A DNA stretch of 64,000 nucleotides from Solanum dulcamara (Eukaryota; Streptophyta; Magnoliopsida; Solanales; Solanaceae): the NCBI RefSeq assembly GCF_947179165.1, contig NC_077243.1:4768001-4832000 (forward strand), given 5' to 3'. Shown one piece after another: positions 1 to 11,860 of this stretch (its first letter is position 1; every line of letters starts with the position of its first letter). The notes beneath the pieces were generated by a model that worked only from the letters and a program-made list of their open reading frames with translations, was not told the origin of the DNA and made no database searches. Made by a program: the position numbers and the translations under genes.

Positions 1-594
1 TATTTACTGATAGATTTTCTCTAATTTGGAAGGCTCTGCTTTTATGCTTTGATATGCTCAACAAACAGCTTATATCTTGTTCAGTAACACCTTTAGTCCT
101 CTCATTTTGCTGGTCATTAATCGTACAATGCAGTCATTGATATTATGCATCTGTGTGCAGTATTCACCGGTTTCCTATCATAGTATTTATTACCTTTACA
201 TTCAGTGTGTGCTCAGAGTCTTTATTGCCATTACATTCAATGAGTAATATCTCTCCCATTTTGTACCATCTCTTGGTTTCTTTATGTGGATTAACAAGGG
301 ATCCTTCATCACCTAAATTTATTAGTTTTCTCTTGCCGTAACTTCCATAATCAGAAAAATATTTGTGATTTTTCCAGAAGAAATTAGCTTTTGTTTTATG
401 GAATTGAAGCTGTAGCATAAAGAATGTTCATTTCGCTCGTCACTAATTTTTATATTAGTTAACTTACTTGACGGTGATCGTCTAGTTACTCCTAATTCTT
501 GAAAGGAAATGTATAACTTTTTTTTTTTGGTTTCAGAACATTTAAGGTCAATCTAATCTAACGTTTATGCCCTCCCCCCTCTCCTTTGACATAG
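1..594 (+). other. Intron of TSN gene (5' part outside window)
   Basis: No protein-like frame is visible here. The stretch is AT-rich and ends in a pyrimidine-rich tract and a TAG acceptor at 592-594, directly before an exon that reads in frame into the TSN protein. The upstream exons, encoding roughly the first third of the protein, must lie before the window. Confidence 0.8.
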
Positions 595-3500
595 GGTTAT
601 GCTAAATATGTTGATTGGAGTGCAAACATGCTGGAAGTTGAAGCCAAGAAGAAGCTGAAAAGTGCCGAGCTTGAGGCCAAAAAGACTCGCTTAAGAATCT
701 GGACGAACTATGTAGCTCCAGCAACAAATTCCAAGGCTATTCATGACCAAAATTTCACAGGAAAGGTAGCTATGAGTCAAAGGGTCATTTTAGTTCTTCC
801 TAATCTCCTCTCTCTCTGTCTCTCTTCAAATGCTTTGTGCTTGGCTTTTTGTAGGTGGTTGAGGTTGTCAGCGGAGATTGCCTTGTTATAGCTGATGATT
901 CTCTGCCATTTGGGGATCCATCAGCAGAAAGAAGAGTTAACTTGTCAAGCATTAGGTCTCCTAAAATGGGAAATCCTCGTAGAGATGAGAAGCCTGCTCC
1001 CTATGCTCGGGAAGCAAAGGAATTTTTGAGAAATCGCCTTATCGGAAAACAGGTATTGCTGTCTTTTCTGTTATCTTCTCTCCCGATTTTAGAGTTACAG
1101 AATCAGAAGGAGATGATTACTGACCTTATATCCTTTCAGGTGAATGTTTCAATGGAGTACTCTCGGAAGGTCAGCATGGCAGATGGACCTGCTGCTCCTA
1201 CCAGTGGCGCTGATTCAAGGGTGATGGATTTTGGAACTGTATTCCTGACATCCAAGGATGGGGATGATGCCTCACCCGCTCCATCTGCTGCAGGCAGTCA
1301 GTTGGCTGGAGTCAATGTTGCTGAGCTTTTGGTAGCCCGCGGATTTGCAACTGTTGTTAGACATCGTGATTTCGAAGAACGTTCAAACTATTATGATGCG
1401 CTTCTCTCAGCAGAATCACGTGCTACTTCTGGGAAAAAGGGCATTCATTCTCCCAAAGAACCTCCGGTGATGCATGTAACAGACCTGCTGACGGTTAGTA
1501 TCCTTGTCACTGGCTTTCTCATTTTATGTGGTGCTAAGGAATAACTATTTTTTTCTGTTTTACTTTCAGGCAGCGTCAAAGAAAGCTAGAGACTTTTTGC
1601 CTTTCTTGCAGCGTAACAGGAGGATGTCTGCTGTAGTAGAATATGTCCTCAGTGGTCATAGATTCAAACTGTTCATTCCCAAGGAGACTTGCAGCATTGC
1701 TTTCTCTATTTCTGGAGTGAGATGCCCAGGTCGTGATGAACCGTACTCTGAGGAAGCCATTGCCTTGATGAGGCGGAAGATAATGCAGAGGGATGTTGAG
1801 GTAATATTTTTTCTTTCTTACATTTGTAATGTGATACACATGAATTTCTCTCTTATTTCAATCCTATTGGCTTCTACATAGATCGAGGTAGAAACAGTTG
1901 ACAGAACAGGGACTTTCATCGGAACATTATGGGAATCGAGATCCAATGTGGCAGTGACCCTACTGGAAGCTGGTTTAGCAAAGCTTCAAACTTCTTTTGG
2001 AACTGATAGAATCGCAGAAGTTCACCTCCTTATGCAAGCTGAACAGGCTGCCAAAAGACAGAAATTGAAGGCAAGAGCAAGATGTGTTATACTTATTAAT
2101 CATGAATTTGTTCTTTACTATTATTAACAAGTGCCTCGATATAGATATGGGAGAATTATGTCGAGGGAGAGGAAGTTCCCAGTGGTGGTGCAGCCGAAAG
2201 ACGCCAAAAAGAAGAGGTGAAGGTAATGTAATTAGACCTAATGCTTCTCAGTTAATTATTGTTTGTCATTATATTACCATCTGGATTCATTGTGAATACT
2301 ATTTCGTCTTATGATTGTTTGACTTCTATAATTTTACATGTTCATGTTATCAGGTCACAGTCACTGAAATTTTGGGTGGGGGTAAATTTTACGTTCAGTT
2401 GGTTTCTGACCAGAAAGTAGCCGCCATTCAGAAGCAACTTGCTTCTCTAAATCTTCAGGAGGCTCCTGTAATTGGTGCCTTTAATCCAAAGAAAGGTGAT
2501 ATTGTTCTTGCTCAATTCAGTGCTGATAATTCATGGAACCGAGCAATGGTATGTGATCCAACAATCCTATTTCTCTTACTTTATTTTATTTATGTAAATA
2601 AGGCTTTGAATTAAACATTTAAAAATATGACTTGAATTACTGAGTTCCCTTTGTGTATGAAGGGAAATTCCAAGTTTGGATAGTTGTATGATGTCAAACC
2701 GTTGAATCTTCAAAACTGCATTTGGTACTTTTCACTTAAAAAGTTACTGTTGGAATGTGGGCTTTTCCATCAATCAAATAAACTATTTGCTTTAACTGCA
2801 TTCCTTTTTTGTTTTTTGGGTCATCACATATCGAGTCTTTTCTTTGGACTACACATATATTTGAAGTAAATCCCTCTATAAAAATGACCTTACCTCGTCT
2901 TGCTGTTGCTCTTGTCTCATGAATTGAACTTTGTTCACCATCTAGTTGTCCCCTAAACCGTTTTTCTTTAGCCAATCCAATGCATATCTTTGTTGGGTCA
3001 TTAATGTAGATAATTCAAGTTTCATGTCTTCTGAAGGATATAGGTGATTTTATTATGTTATATTTTTGCCTGTCATATCATATTCTTTGTCTGATTTTTC
3101 ACTTGAAAATATGTTTAAGATTGTCAATGCCCCTCGTGGTGCTGTGGAATCTTCCAAAGACAAGTTTGAAGTTTTCTATGTTGATTATGGAAACCAAGAA
3201 GTTGTTTCGTACAGTCAGTTGCGTCCTCTAGATGCATCTGTGTCCTCCAGTCCTGGTCTTGCTCAGCTCTGCAGTCTTGCTCATTTAAAAGTTCCTGGGC
3301 TAGAAGATGATTATGGTCAGGAGGCAGCATACCGGCTAAGTGAGCTTCTTCTAAGTGGGCCAAAGGAATTTAGAGCTGTTATCGAGGAAAAAGACACTTC
3401 AGGAGGAAAAGTTAAAGGACAAGGAACAGGGACCGTCTTTTTGGTGACTTTGGTTGATCCTGAAAGTGATATCAGCATAAATGCTACCTTGCTTAAGGTT

Positions 3501-3966
3501 CGAAATTAATAGCCATTTTTATTTTAATTACATTATTTTACTCATTTCTATTGCTTTTGGATTCTGCTGAGTTTTTCAATAGCCACTAGGCCCCTGTTCA
3601 ATACCCTCCACAGTATCATGGTGAAGCAGTGCCCTTGCATTTGGCTTTCCAAATTCCATTTAGCTAGACTAATCTTTTATCTGGCAGAGTTGGGTTTGAA
3701 ATTCCTAGTGCTTCCACTTTCCTCTGTCCCTTCAAGGATTTTTTTTTTTGCCGGCGGTGTTCTAACACCTGTAAAATTTTCAGGAAGGACTTGCTAGGAT
3801 GGAGAAAAGGAAGAGATGGGAGCCCAAGGAGAAGCAACAGGCGCTGGATGAATTGGAGAAGTATCAGACAGAAGCTCGTGAAAAGAGACTCGCGATGTGG
3901 GAGTATGGAGATGTCGAGTCCGATGAGGAGGATATCCCTGCTAGGAAAGCTGCTGGGAAACGGTGA
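595..3966 (+). CDS. TSN1: Tudor staphylococcal nuclease (TSN), C-terminal ~658 residues
   Basis: Tudor-SN proteins bind and process RNA and are scaffold components of plant stress granules and processing bodies. Nine exons are visible: 595-765, 855-1052, 1140-1493, 1570-1800, 1882-2070, 2145-2222, 2354-2548, 3120-3497 and 3784-3966, all in phase 0. They encode the C-terminal two-thirds of a protein of about 990 residues. Exons 2-5 carry staphylococcal-nuclease-like repeats (for example GKVVEVVSGDCLVI and the motif RNRRMSAVVEYVLSGHRFKL). Exon 8 carries the Tudor domain, with the aromatic-cage motif FEVFYVDYGNQEVV. The last exon finishes the split fifth SN repeat and ends in an acidic/basic tail (ESDEEDIPARKAAGKR) before TGA. 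The intron after exon 5 has a GC donor. The frame is open throughout, so the gene looks functional. The number 1 in the symbol is arbitrary; plants usually have two paralogues. Confidence 0.95.
2071..2144 (+). other. GC-AG intron in TSN
   Basis: The exon ends AAG at 2070 and is followed by GCAAGA rather than GTAAGA. The next exon starts after ATAG at 2144 and reads IWENYVEGEE, the expected continuation after RQKLK. No in-frame GT donor nearby would preserve the protein. GC-AG introns are a known minor U2 class, about one per cent of plant introns. Confidence 0.85.
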
Positions 3967-5009
3967 ATGCTCTTCAACAGAGTTAAACTGGTGGCAATTG
4001 TTAGTTTGGATGTGCCTTTTTCAGCCTAAAATCTCTACCAATCAGACAATTGCTCTCTAGAGAAATAGAGAGGTGAAAGTTTGAGTTAGCTTTATGTGTT
4101 GTTCACATGTAACTTAGGAGAGAGAGACTTCAGGAGGCGAGAGAAATTTTGTTCTCTTTCTTTTTCCCCACCTTTTTACTTAATTTTTTAAAAAAATTTA
4201 TATGACTGAATAAACCAGCCTTCTTTGTCGTTCGTTCATCAGGGATATGATCAATTTTATCAAACTGTGAGGCAATATTTATCTTGATCAATTTATTACT
4301 ATCTGTTTTTTTATGAGGCAAAACGGAAACAAAAAACAAATGTTTTCTAACCAAAACAACAACAAATGTTTTCAATCAATTTACTGAATATTATACTGGT
4401 AAGAGTTTTAGATTATACTATAAAGAGATGTAGATAACCCCTATTCCTCTATAATCTAACTCTTCCGTGACTCTCCTTTTCCATTCCAAGCAAGACTTTC
4501 ACCTCTTTACCATTTTTCTTCCCCCATTTCCGTCAACCATCAATCTTCTTTTCCAGCCCTTTCTATCAGAAAATTAGGAAACATGAAATAAGATGGTTGA
4601 AAAGCAAATTAAATTATGAAAATGCAAGTACCATTATGATTTATACAGAGATCAAAAACCATTTAAATTTTTGCTGTCACGATCAAATGCAATTGTGAGT
4701 AGTGAAATGATCGAAAGATAGACGAGGTAGAGTCTTTGGTGGAAATGTTATTCAATGGCACTGCCTTTTTTTGTGTGTGTGTCTTAACTCTTTTTTTTTC
4801 TGGATGCATTCTATTCCATATGGAAAAGGTTATATAGGGGGCACCAAACCTTACCTCATACAAGAGAAGCTAAAATGGTAAGCCATTCTTAAATTTTAAC
4901 TTTCAAAATAAAAGCAAAAGAGGAGGATTGCTCCAAATACAATTAGGTTTTCAAAAAATGTCTAGGTTAAAATACCTAGTATCATCCGAGAGGAGCTTAA
5001 CCAACATCG
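3967..5009. other. 3' flank of TSN, no gene seen
   Basis: The first few hundred bases are presumably the TSN 3' UTR. The rest is AT-rich with homopolymer runs (for example at 4185-4200 and 4790-4800) and no coding frame that I can support on either strand. The short open frames at 4130-4375 and 4663-4863 on the minus strand have no recognisable protein character. Confidence 0.6.
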
Positions 5010-5852
5010 TGTTGTATTTGTTTGAATAAAGAAGAAAAATATTAAAATTGTGGGCATTTGGTTGGTGGAAGTCAAAAAAGAAGGCTAATTGTTTTCACAC
5101 ATTTTGTCAAATATGGTGACATAAATATGTCCATAAGCACTAACCATGCCTCTAAGAGCCCGTTTGGATTGGCTTTAAGTTGGTTTTAGCTTTTGGACGT
5201 GTTTGCCTAATGCTGACTTTAAGCCATAAAGTTCTTAAAGTCAGTCAAAAATGAAAAGTTAGGATTCCTAACTTTTTTTTCCAAACTGCTTAAAGTCATT
5301 TTCTTTGACCATGAAAATTACTTTTATATCCCTTATATTTTAACTAAATTCTCAAACTACCTTTTTTTATTCTTTTAACCCTAAAATTCACATCATAAGC
5401 ACTTTTATCCAAACACTCAACTGCTTATTTATAAAAATAACTTTCAGCACTTCAAAGTTCTAAAAGCACTTCATACATAAAAGCTACTTTTTTTAAGCCC
5501 ATCCAAACGGGCTCTAAATTGCCTATAAATAGACATCTCCACCATGAACACAGTATCACCAAAAATTCAATTCTTTGTATACTAGAGGAGAGGTTTAGAG
5601 ATAATTCTCTTGAAAATCTCCTTGGGAATAGTATTTTAGAAATTGGGGTGTGTGAGAGAAATATTGTGTATTATATGGTAATAACAATTTTTCATACAGT
5701 AATTATTTTTCTGGGTGATCCGTAGTTTTTTCCGCATTGAGTTTTCACGTAAATCTCGTGCTGCTATTATTCTCTTTAAATTTCTCTGTTATTATTTTCT
5801 GCTTGAATGTGGTCCAAAAGGGATGAAAATTAGTCGGTGCTTTTTTCCAACA
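5010..5852 (+). repeat. 5' LTR of Copia element, split by a MITE
   Basis: TG...CA termini and a partner copy at 7451 support an LTR. Its length without the inserted MITE and the duplicated TAA is about 481 bp. The candidate 5-bp target at 5005-5009 (CATCG) cannot be checked because the 3' LTR end is lost. Confidence 0.85.
5156..5514. mobile_element. Tourist-like MITE (PIF/Harbinger type) nested in LTR
   Basis: The 359-bp element has terminal inverted repeats: GAGCCCGTTTGGATTGGCTT at the left and the complement of GAGCCCGTTTGGATGGGCTT at the right. It is flanked by TAA on both sides (5153-5155 and 5515-5517). The other LTR of the host element has the unoccupied site CCTCTAAATTAC near 7590, which proves the boundaries. 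A 3-bp TAA/TTA duplication is the mark of PIF/Harbinger elements. There is no transposase, so it is non-autonomous. Confidence 0.9.
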
Positions 5853-6141
5853 AATGGTATCAGTGCCTTAGGTGTGGAATAATTCTTTTATAATTTTAGT
5901 ATGCTTTGTGGTTGCAGTTTTGTCTGATCTTCCACATCATAAAAAAATTCTGAATTAAAATTATTTTTTTCAAGCAGAAGTTTCGTCCTGGTGGAATCTG
6001 ATCCCGATGAAATTTGCTATTCTGGTGAAGCTACTTTGGGGTACTTGAGTGTATCCATTGTGATCCACCTCTCTTTTCTACGACCTAATTTAGTGGATAT
6101 TTTTCGTTGTTATTGTCCATTTATTAGTACTAATAAGAAAG

Positions 6142-6990
6142 ATGAGAACAAACTTTGAAATTGAGAAATTTGATGGGAGAATTAATTTTGGCCTGTGAAA
6201 AGTGCAAGTCAAGGATTTGTTAATCCAATCTAGATTACACAAACCGTTGAAAGAGAGACCAACTAGCGAAAAAGATGACTAGAGTTCAGAAAAATCTAAA
6301 AGCAGTGGAGACTCAAAAAAATTTCAAAATTAGTGATGAAGAATGAGAAGAGTTAGACATGAAAGCGGCAAGTCAGATTCATTTGTGTTTAGCTAAAAAT
6401 GTTCTTGCTAATGTGATTGGATTGTCTACAATAAAGGAGTTGTGGGAAAAACTTGAAGAATTGTACCAAACCAAAAGTATTTCAAATAGGTTATATTTGA
6501 AGGAGCAATTTCATAAATTGTAAATGGATGAAAGTACAACTATTTCTGATCATCTAAGTGTCTTGAATGAGATTATTTCTGAATTGGAATCTATTAGAGT
6601 GAAAATTGACAATGAAGACAAGGTTTTTCGACTCATTTGGTCTCTTCCATCTTCCTATAAGCACATGCAACCCATTTTAATGTATGGAAAGAAAATTATG
6701 ATTTTTTCGGAAGTGATGAGCAAATTGACTTTTGAGGAAAAATATTTGAAGAATGGAGATGAAAAAACTAAAAAAATATCAGCTTTTGTTGTTAAAGGAA
6801 AATGAAAGCAAAATAAAAACTCCAAGAAGAAGGTCGTTTGTTAGGATTGTGGTCAAACAGGACATATTAAGAGTAAGTGTCCAAATAATGGGGCTAGTTC
6901 GGCTCGAAGCTCCAAAGAAAATGCAATCAATGTTGTCTCTCTAGAAGATGAGATGATATTCTTTTGTAAGAAAGATGAAAATTCTCATGG
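6142..6990 (+). pseudogene. Copia gag remnant with CCHC zinc knuckle
   Basis: Starting at ATG 6142 (MRTNFEIEKFDGR) the frame reads as a Copia gag core: IKELWEKLEELYQTKS around 6435 and LPSSYKHMQPILMYG around 6645, then a CCHC knuckle DCGQTGHIKSKCP near 6845-6885. Stops interrupt it at 6199, 6278 and later, two of them at positions expected to be Trp (TGG to TGA/TAG), the G-to-A pattern expected of decayed methylated repeats. The reader would make capsid-like gag protein if intact; here it is dead. Confidence 0.8.
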
Positions 6991-7450
6991 CATGAATGCT
7001 ACCTTTAGAATTGTCACGAAAGAGGATGTTTAATTGGTAGCTGGTCCACAAGTTTGCACATGGGCATTAGTTGATAGATGATGCAATGTGTGTGGTGGAA
7101 AGTATGTCGATGGCTAATGAACTCTCAAGAAATCCTCAAGAGGATTGCATCATAAGTTATTAACAAGTTTTTCGACATGAGTCGAAATTGAAATTCTTGA
7201 AATTGTGAAATGATTTCAAGTGAAAATTCTTGGATAAATTTTTCAATCTGAGTGGATTTACTTTTTATGGTGGGGGTATGATAATTCTTGATATTAGAAT
7301 TATGATTGTCGGTAGCAGAAAATGTGAAGATTGCAATTGCACATGGTTGGCCAAGTTTAGAATCAGGTGAAGAACTGATTCTGTTATGTGTAGTTGGACA
7401 ACTGCAAAAGCCAACAAGTTATATTTTTCTTCTTTTCAAAGGTGGAGATT

Positions 7451-7648
7451 TGTTGTATTTGTTTGAATAAAGAAGAAAAATATCAAAATTATGGGCATTT
7501 GGTTGGTGGAAGTCAAGAAAGAAGGTTAATTATTTTCACATATTTTATCAAATATTGTGGCATAAATGTGTTCGTAAGCATAATTATGCCTCTAAATTAC
7601 TTATAAATAGGCATCTCTACCATGAACACAACATCACCAAAAGTTCAA
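7451..7648 (+). repeat. Truncated 3' LTR of Copia element
   Basis: It repeats the first 198 or so bases of the 5' LTR, without the MITE. After AAGTTCAA at 7648 the sequence no longer follows the 5' LTR, so the end was lost by deletion or replacement before or during later insertions. Confidence 0.85.
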
Positions 7649-8364
7649 GATGTTTTCCTCCATAACTTTGGACCTTGATTTTGTAATCTCATTATCATTG
7701 CCTAGATCTAGTTCTTATTTTCCTTCTATTGTTAATTAGTAACTGATTTTTTAAAAGTAAAGTAGAAAAAATTATATCTTTGTAAAATAAAATTTTCAAA
7801 ATAGTTGTTATACCCCATTTTAACTCGAGGTCAAACGGTGTACAACATATTGATGATTCCTAAATTATTTAATTTTAAGGAGTCGCCACCTAATTATTTT
7901 TAAGGTAAATTAGGATACCTAAATAATTGACAATTTTAATGCTAAAAAATAATCTCCGATTAGTGGTCTACTTAGCTTATGAGATTCTAGATAAGGATTC
8001 TAGTTATCCTAAAGGGAAGGGGTTAGGCATCCTTCAAGATTCGTTAAAAACGATTACCGGCCAAACTTAGGTTTAGATTAAAACTATAAAAAGTTGTTCA
8101 AAAGTTTTGAAAATGAAGCTTAGTAATTACATGGAAAAAGATTTTTGAACTTGAAATTATTAGGCAAATATTGCTTATTGCATGAAATAAGTGCGTGTTT
8201 AAATGCGGTATTTTTTACTAATAATTTAGCCTTAAATAAAAATATAGGTTTCTTTTATTATGATGACTCATTTTAATTAAAAGTTCACAAATCTAAATAT
8301 CTATACAATGTTAGCTATTGCATTAGTGAGAACATATTCACATTATAAAAGCAAATTTAACATG

Positions 8365-9346
8365 TAATGATAATAATAATAATACTAATAATAGTAGTAA
8401 TAGTAATAATAGTAATACTAATAATAGTAATAATAATACTAATGATAGTAATAATAATAACAACAATCATAATAACAATAATGCAACAATAACAATAATA
8501 ATAGCCATAATAATAATAACAATGATAATAATAATAATAAAGTATAATAATAATAATAACGGTAGTAAAAAAAAAATATAATAATAATACGATAAATAAT
8601 AATAATAATATGATAAATAATAAATATAATATGATAAATAATAATAATAATAATAACAGTAAATAACAACAACAATAATAATAAATACGATAATGATGAT
8701 AATAATAATAACGATAATAATAATAGTAATAATGAAAATAATAATAATGATTATAACAATAATACCATAATAATAATAACAATAATAATAATAATAGCCA
8801 TAAAAATAACAATGATAATAATAATAATAATAATAATAAAATATAATAATAACAATACTAACAAAAATAAAATATACTATTAATATTAATAATAAAAATA
8901 GTAAAATAAAAATATATATACTACTATTACTAATAATAATAATAATACTAATGATAATAAAATATACTAATAATAATGATGATAATAATAATAACGAAAA
9001 TAATAATAATAATAATAATAATACTAACAGTAAAAAAATAAAATACAATTATAACTACTAATAATATTAATAACGAAAATAACAATACTAATAATAACAC
9101 AATAATAATAATAATAGTAATATTAATAATAATAGCAGTAAACAAAATGTGCTAATAATAATGATAATAATAATTACGAAAATATTAATAATAGTAATAA
9201 TAATAATAATAATGCTAACAGTAAATAAAATACTACTACTACTAATAATGATAATAAAACGGTAATAATAAGAATATATACTACTACTACTAATAATAAT
9301 AATAATAATAACGAAAATAATAATAACAATAACAATAATAACAATG

Positions 9347-9400
<54 letters not shown>

Positions 9401-9603
9401 TTAATAATAATAATAGTAATACTAACAGAAAAATAAACATACTACTACTTCTATTAATAATATTGATAGCGAAAATAATAATAATAATAATAGTAATAAC
9501 AGAAAGTAAAATATACTAATAATAATAATAGCAATAATAATTAAAAATAATAATAATAACGACAATAATAATAATAATAATAACAATAGTAAAAATAATA
9601 ATA
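8365..9603. repeat. AAT/AAC trinucleotide microsatellite, ~1.2 kb
   Basis: The stretch is nearly pure AAT with interspersed AAC, AGT/ACT and GAT units, interrupted by a few short non-repeat words (for example AAAATATACTA, repeated many times). Long open frames here on the minus strand read as Tyr/Ile/Leu homopolymers and are not genes. The array lies wholly inside the solo LTR. Confidence 0.95.
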
Positions 9604-10021
9604 AGGATATCGGCTCCATGTGAGGGAATGAAGATTACATTGAAACTCCATTTTTGCTCCCGAAGTGTTCATGCAAACAAAAAGAGAGTGACGAAATTAG
9701 GAGGCTAGCATTTTTTAGGATAATATTTAATCATAATGACAACAAAAAAAACAAAGGAACATGAAGTAAATATTACCTGTTGCAGGGCAGTGAACGGGGA
9801 TGATTTGGTCATGAATCTACCCTCGTTTTTTAAAAGTAAAGCTAAGTGCAAATTCAAAAATACTTTGAAAGAAATATTCAAAATCAGTGTAAGAGTTTAT
9901 TTTTTTTTTGTCTGCGTTTTTTTCTTTTTTTCTTCTCCTGTCCGTGTAAGTGTAAGCCCCCCCCTGTTCTGTCTAATCCCTCTATTTATAGGGAGATAGA
10001 AATTAAATAAAAATAAAAATA

Positions 10022-10268
10022 ATAACGGATGATTAAAATAATGCGGAGTGGGCGAAAATATAAAATAATGCGGATCGGCGGAAAAATAATAATTAATACG
10101 AAATGGGCGGAATATTTAAATAATGCGGAATGGGCGGATTATTAAAATAATACGGAACGGCAAAAAAATAATAATTAATACGAAATGGGCGAAATATTTA
10201 AATAATGCGGAATGGGGCAAAATATTAAAATAATGCGGAATGGGGCAAAATATTAAAATAATGCGGGA
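10022..10268. repeat. Minisatellite with AATAATGCGGAATGGGCG-type unit
   Basis: Variants of AATAATGCGGAATGGGCG recur every 30-40 bp. A longer phrase starting AATAATTAATACGAAATGGG occurs twice about 83 bp apart (near 10087 and 10170), so units are nested. It lies inside the solo LTR. Confidence 0.8.
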
Positions 10269-10584
10269 TGAATAGAAGAAAAAAAATAGCTGAAAGAAAT
10301 ATATATATATTATATATATATGTATATTGATGGTAAATTAATATATTTATTATTTATTTATTTTTCGGATGAAGAATAAATTTTTTTTATTTTATTTTTT
10401 ATATATTTTTATTATTATTATTTATTATATATATTTTTTTAAAAAAAAGAAATTCGGATGAATATATATATATATTGAAGAGGGCCAAAAGATTATGGGT
10501 TAATTAATATAATATTAATATAGGGTATGGGGAGGGGGCACGCGTGGTGTTTATATTATATATATATTTATTTATTAATTATTT

Positions 10585-10915
10585 TTGTTGGAAGAAAAAG
10601 AAAAACTATTTATTTATTGATTTATTTATTATTATTTTTAAAAGATAGGACAAAAAGGTGTGCAGAATATTATTATATATATTATTATATTATATATATA
10701 TATATATATTATTTTTATTGGAAGAATAAAACTAATTATTTGTTTATTAATTAATATTGTTTTTTGAATAGAGGGGACAAAAAGGGTGCAGAATATTATT
10801 ATATATATATATATATATATATTTTATTTTATTTTTTATCGGAAGAATAAAGCTAATTATTAATTAATAATATATTTTTTTTGAAAAAAAGGGGACAAAA
10901 AGGGTGCGGCGGATT
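10585..10915. repeat. ~120-bp tandem repeat, three copies
   Basis: GGGACAAAAAGGGTGCAG-like sequence appears near 10647, 10772 and 10891, each preceded by GGAAGAATAAA-like and TTATTAATTAATA sequence and followed by (TA)n runs. Spacing is about 120 bp. The copies sit inside the solo LTR and are separated by AT dinucleotide tracts. Confidence 0.75.
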
Positions 10916-11799
10916 TATATATATTATTATTATTTTTTAAAATTATTTTTATCTTAAAATATGATTTTGAATATATATATATACACGTTTATGACAAATG
11001 GTGATGGGCGGGGGCACGCGTCAGTTTTTTATTAGTATAGGAAAACGGGGAGGGGGACAAAGTATAAGTATAATAATATATATATTTTATTTATATTTTA
11101 TTTTTTTAAAAAAATGGATGAATTATTTATTATATATATATATTTTTTTATTTATTTTTATTTTAAAAAATTCGGATGAGTGTTTATATATGTAAAATAA
11201 AAATAAAAATAAATAAATATAATTGTAAAGTCCATAAATTGAGAAATTATCTTATTATAACAATGTGTAAATTAATTTATGTGCAATATATAGATAGAAT
11301 GAGATGTAAAATTGGGGGGATGATATATATATTATTTGCATGATGTAGTGTTCAATAGTAGAATTAAAGCGTTGTTAATATAAATAATAAACAATAAATT
11401 AATTTACGAAATATTTAATAGTAATAAATAATCTTTTTATAAGTCAATTTTAAATATTACTAAAAGATAAAAAAAATAATAATAGAGATTGTATATATTA
11501 TGAAGATGACAAAATTATTTAAAAATAAAACTTGAAAATATGCATGATTTTTATAAAAAGCTAATTATTTTAATTTGTTTAAAATTGAGAAAGGCTAGAA
11601 TTAAAATAATTAATTTAAAAAGGTGAGTCTATTAATTAAGTCAAGCTAATTAACAAAATATTATGTTTAACAATAAAAAAAAATCTTTTTGAGATAATTT
11701 TCGAATAAATGACAATATATATTATATTCAAAAATTATTTAATATATATATATATACTTGAAATTATTTTTAAAATAATGATAATATATATAAATATTT

Positions 11800-11801
11800 C
11801 G

Positions 11802-11857
<56 letters not shown>

Positions 11858-11860
11858 ATT
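11800..11860. repeat. ATT microsatellite
   Basis: A run of about 17 TTA units precedes the 3' end of the solo LTR, the opposite strand phase of the larger AAT array. Confidence 0.9.

Larger units (their letters stand above)
5010..7648 (+). mobile_element. Copia LTR retrotransposon, internally deleted, 3' LTR truncated
   Basis: A 5' LTR (5010-5852, starting TGTTG and ending CCAACA) is followed by a primer-binding-site-like sequence TGGTATCAGTGCC at 5855. Next comes a gag reading frame and a polypurine-like stretch AAAGGTGGAGATT just before a second copy of the LTR start at 7451. The two LTR copies share several hundred aligned bases with scattered differences. The 3' copy matches only to about 7648, then the sequence changes. 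Between the LTRs there is gag plus about 500 bp of remnant; protease, integrase and reverse transcriptase are absent. The gag resembles the Tork/Tnt1 lineage. Confidence 0.85.

Noticed and set aside
3124..3363. Minus-strand frame of 79 codons
   Set aside because: Antisense to the Tudor-domain exon of TSN, which has clear coding evidence on the plus strand.
8357..9619. Several minus-strand open frames of 65-193 codons
   Set aside because: They translate the AAT/AAC microsatellite and consist of Tyr, Ile, Leu and Phe runs; no start context, no domain, purely compositional.
9736..9999. Plus-strand frame of 87 codons within the solo LTR
   Set aside because: It ends in Phe/Val runs from a T-rich tract, has no recognisable domain, and lies in an LTR that has no coding role.
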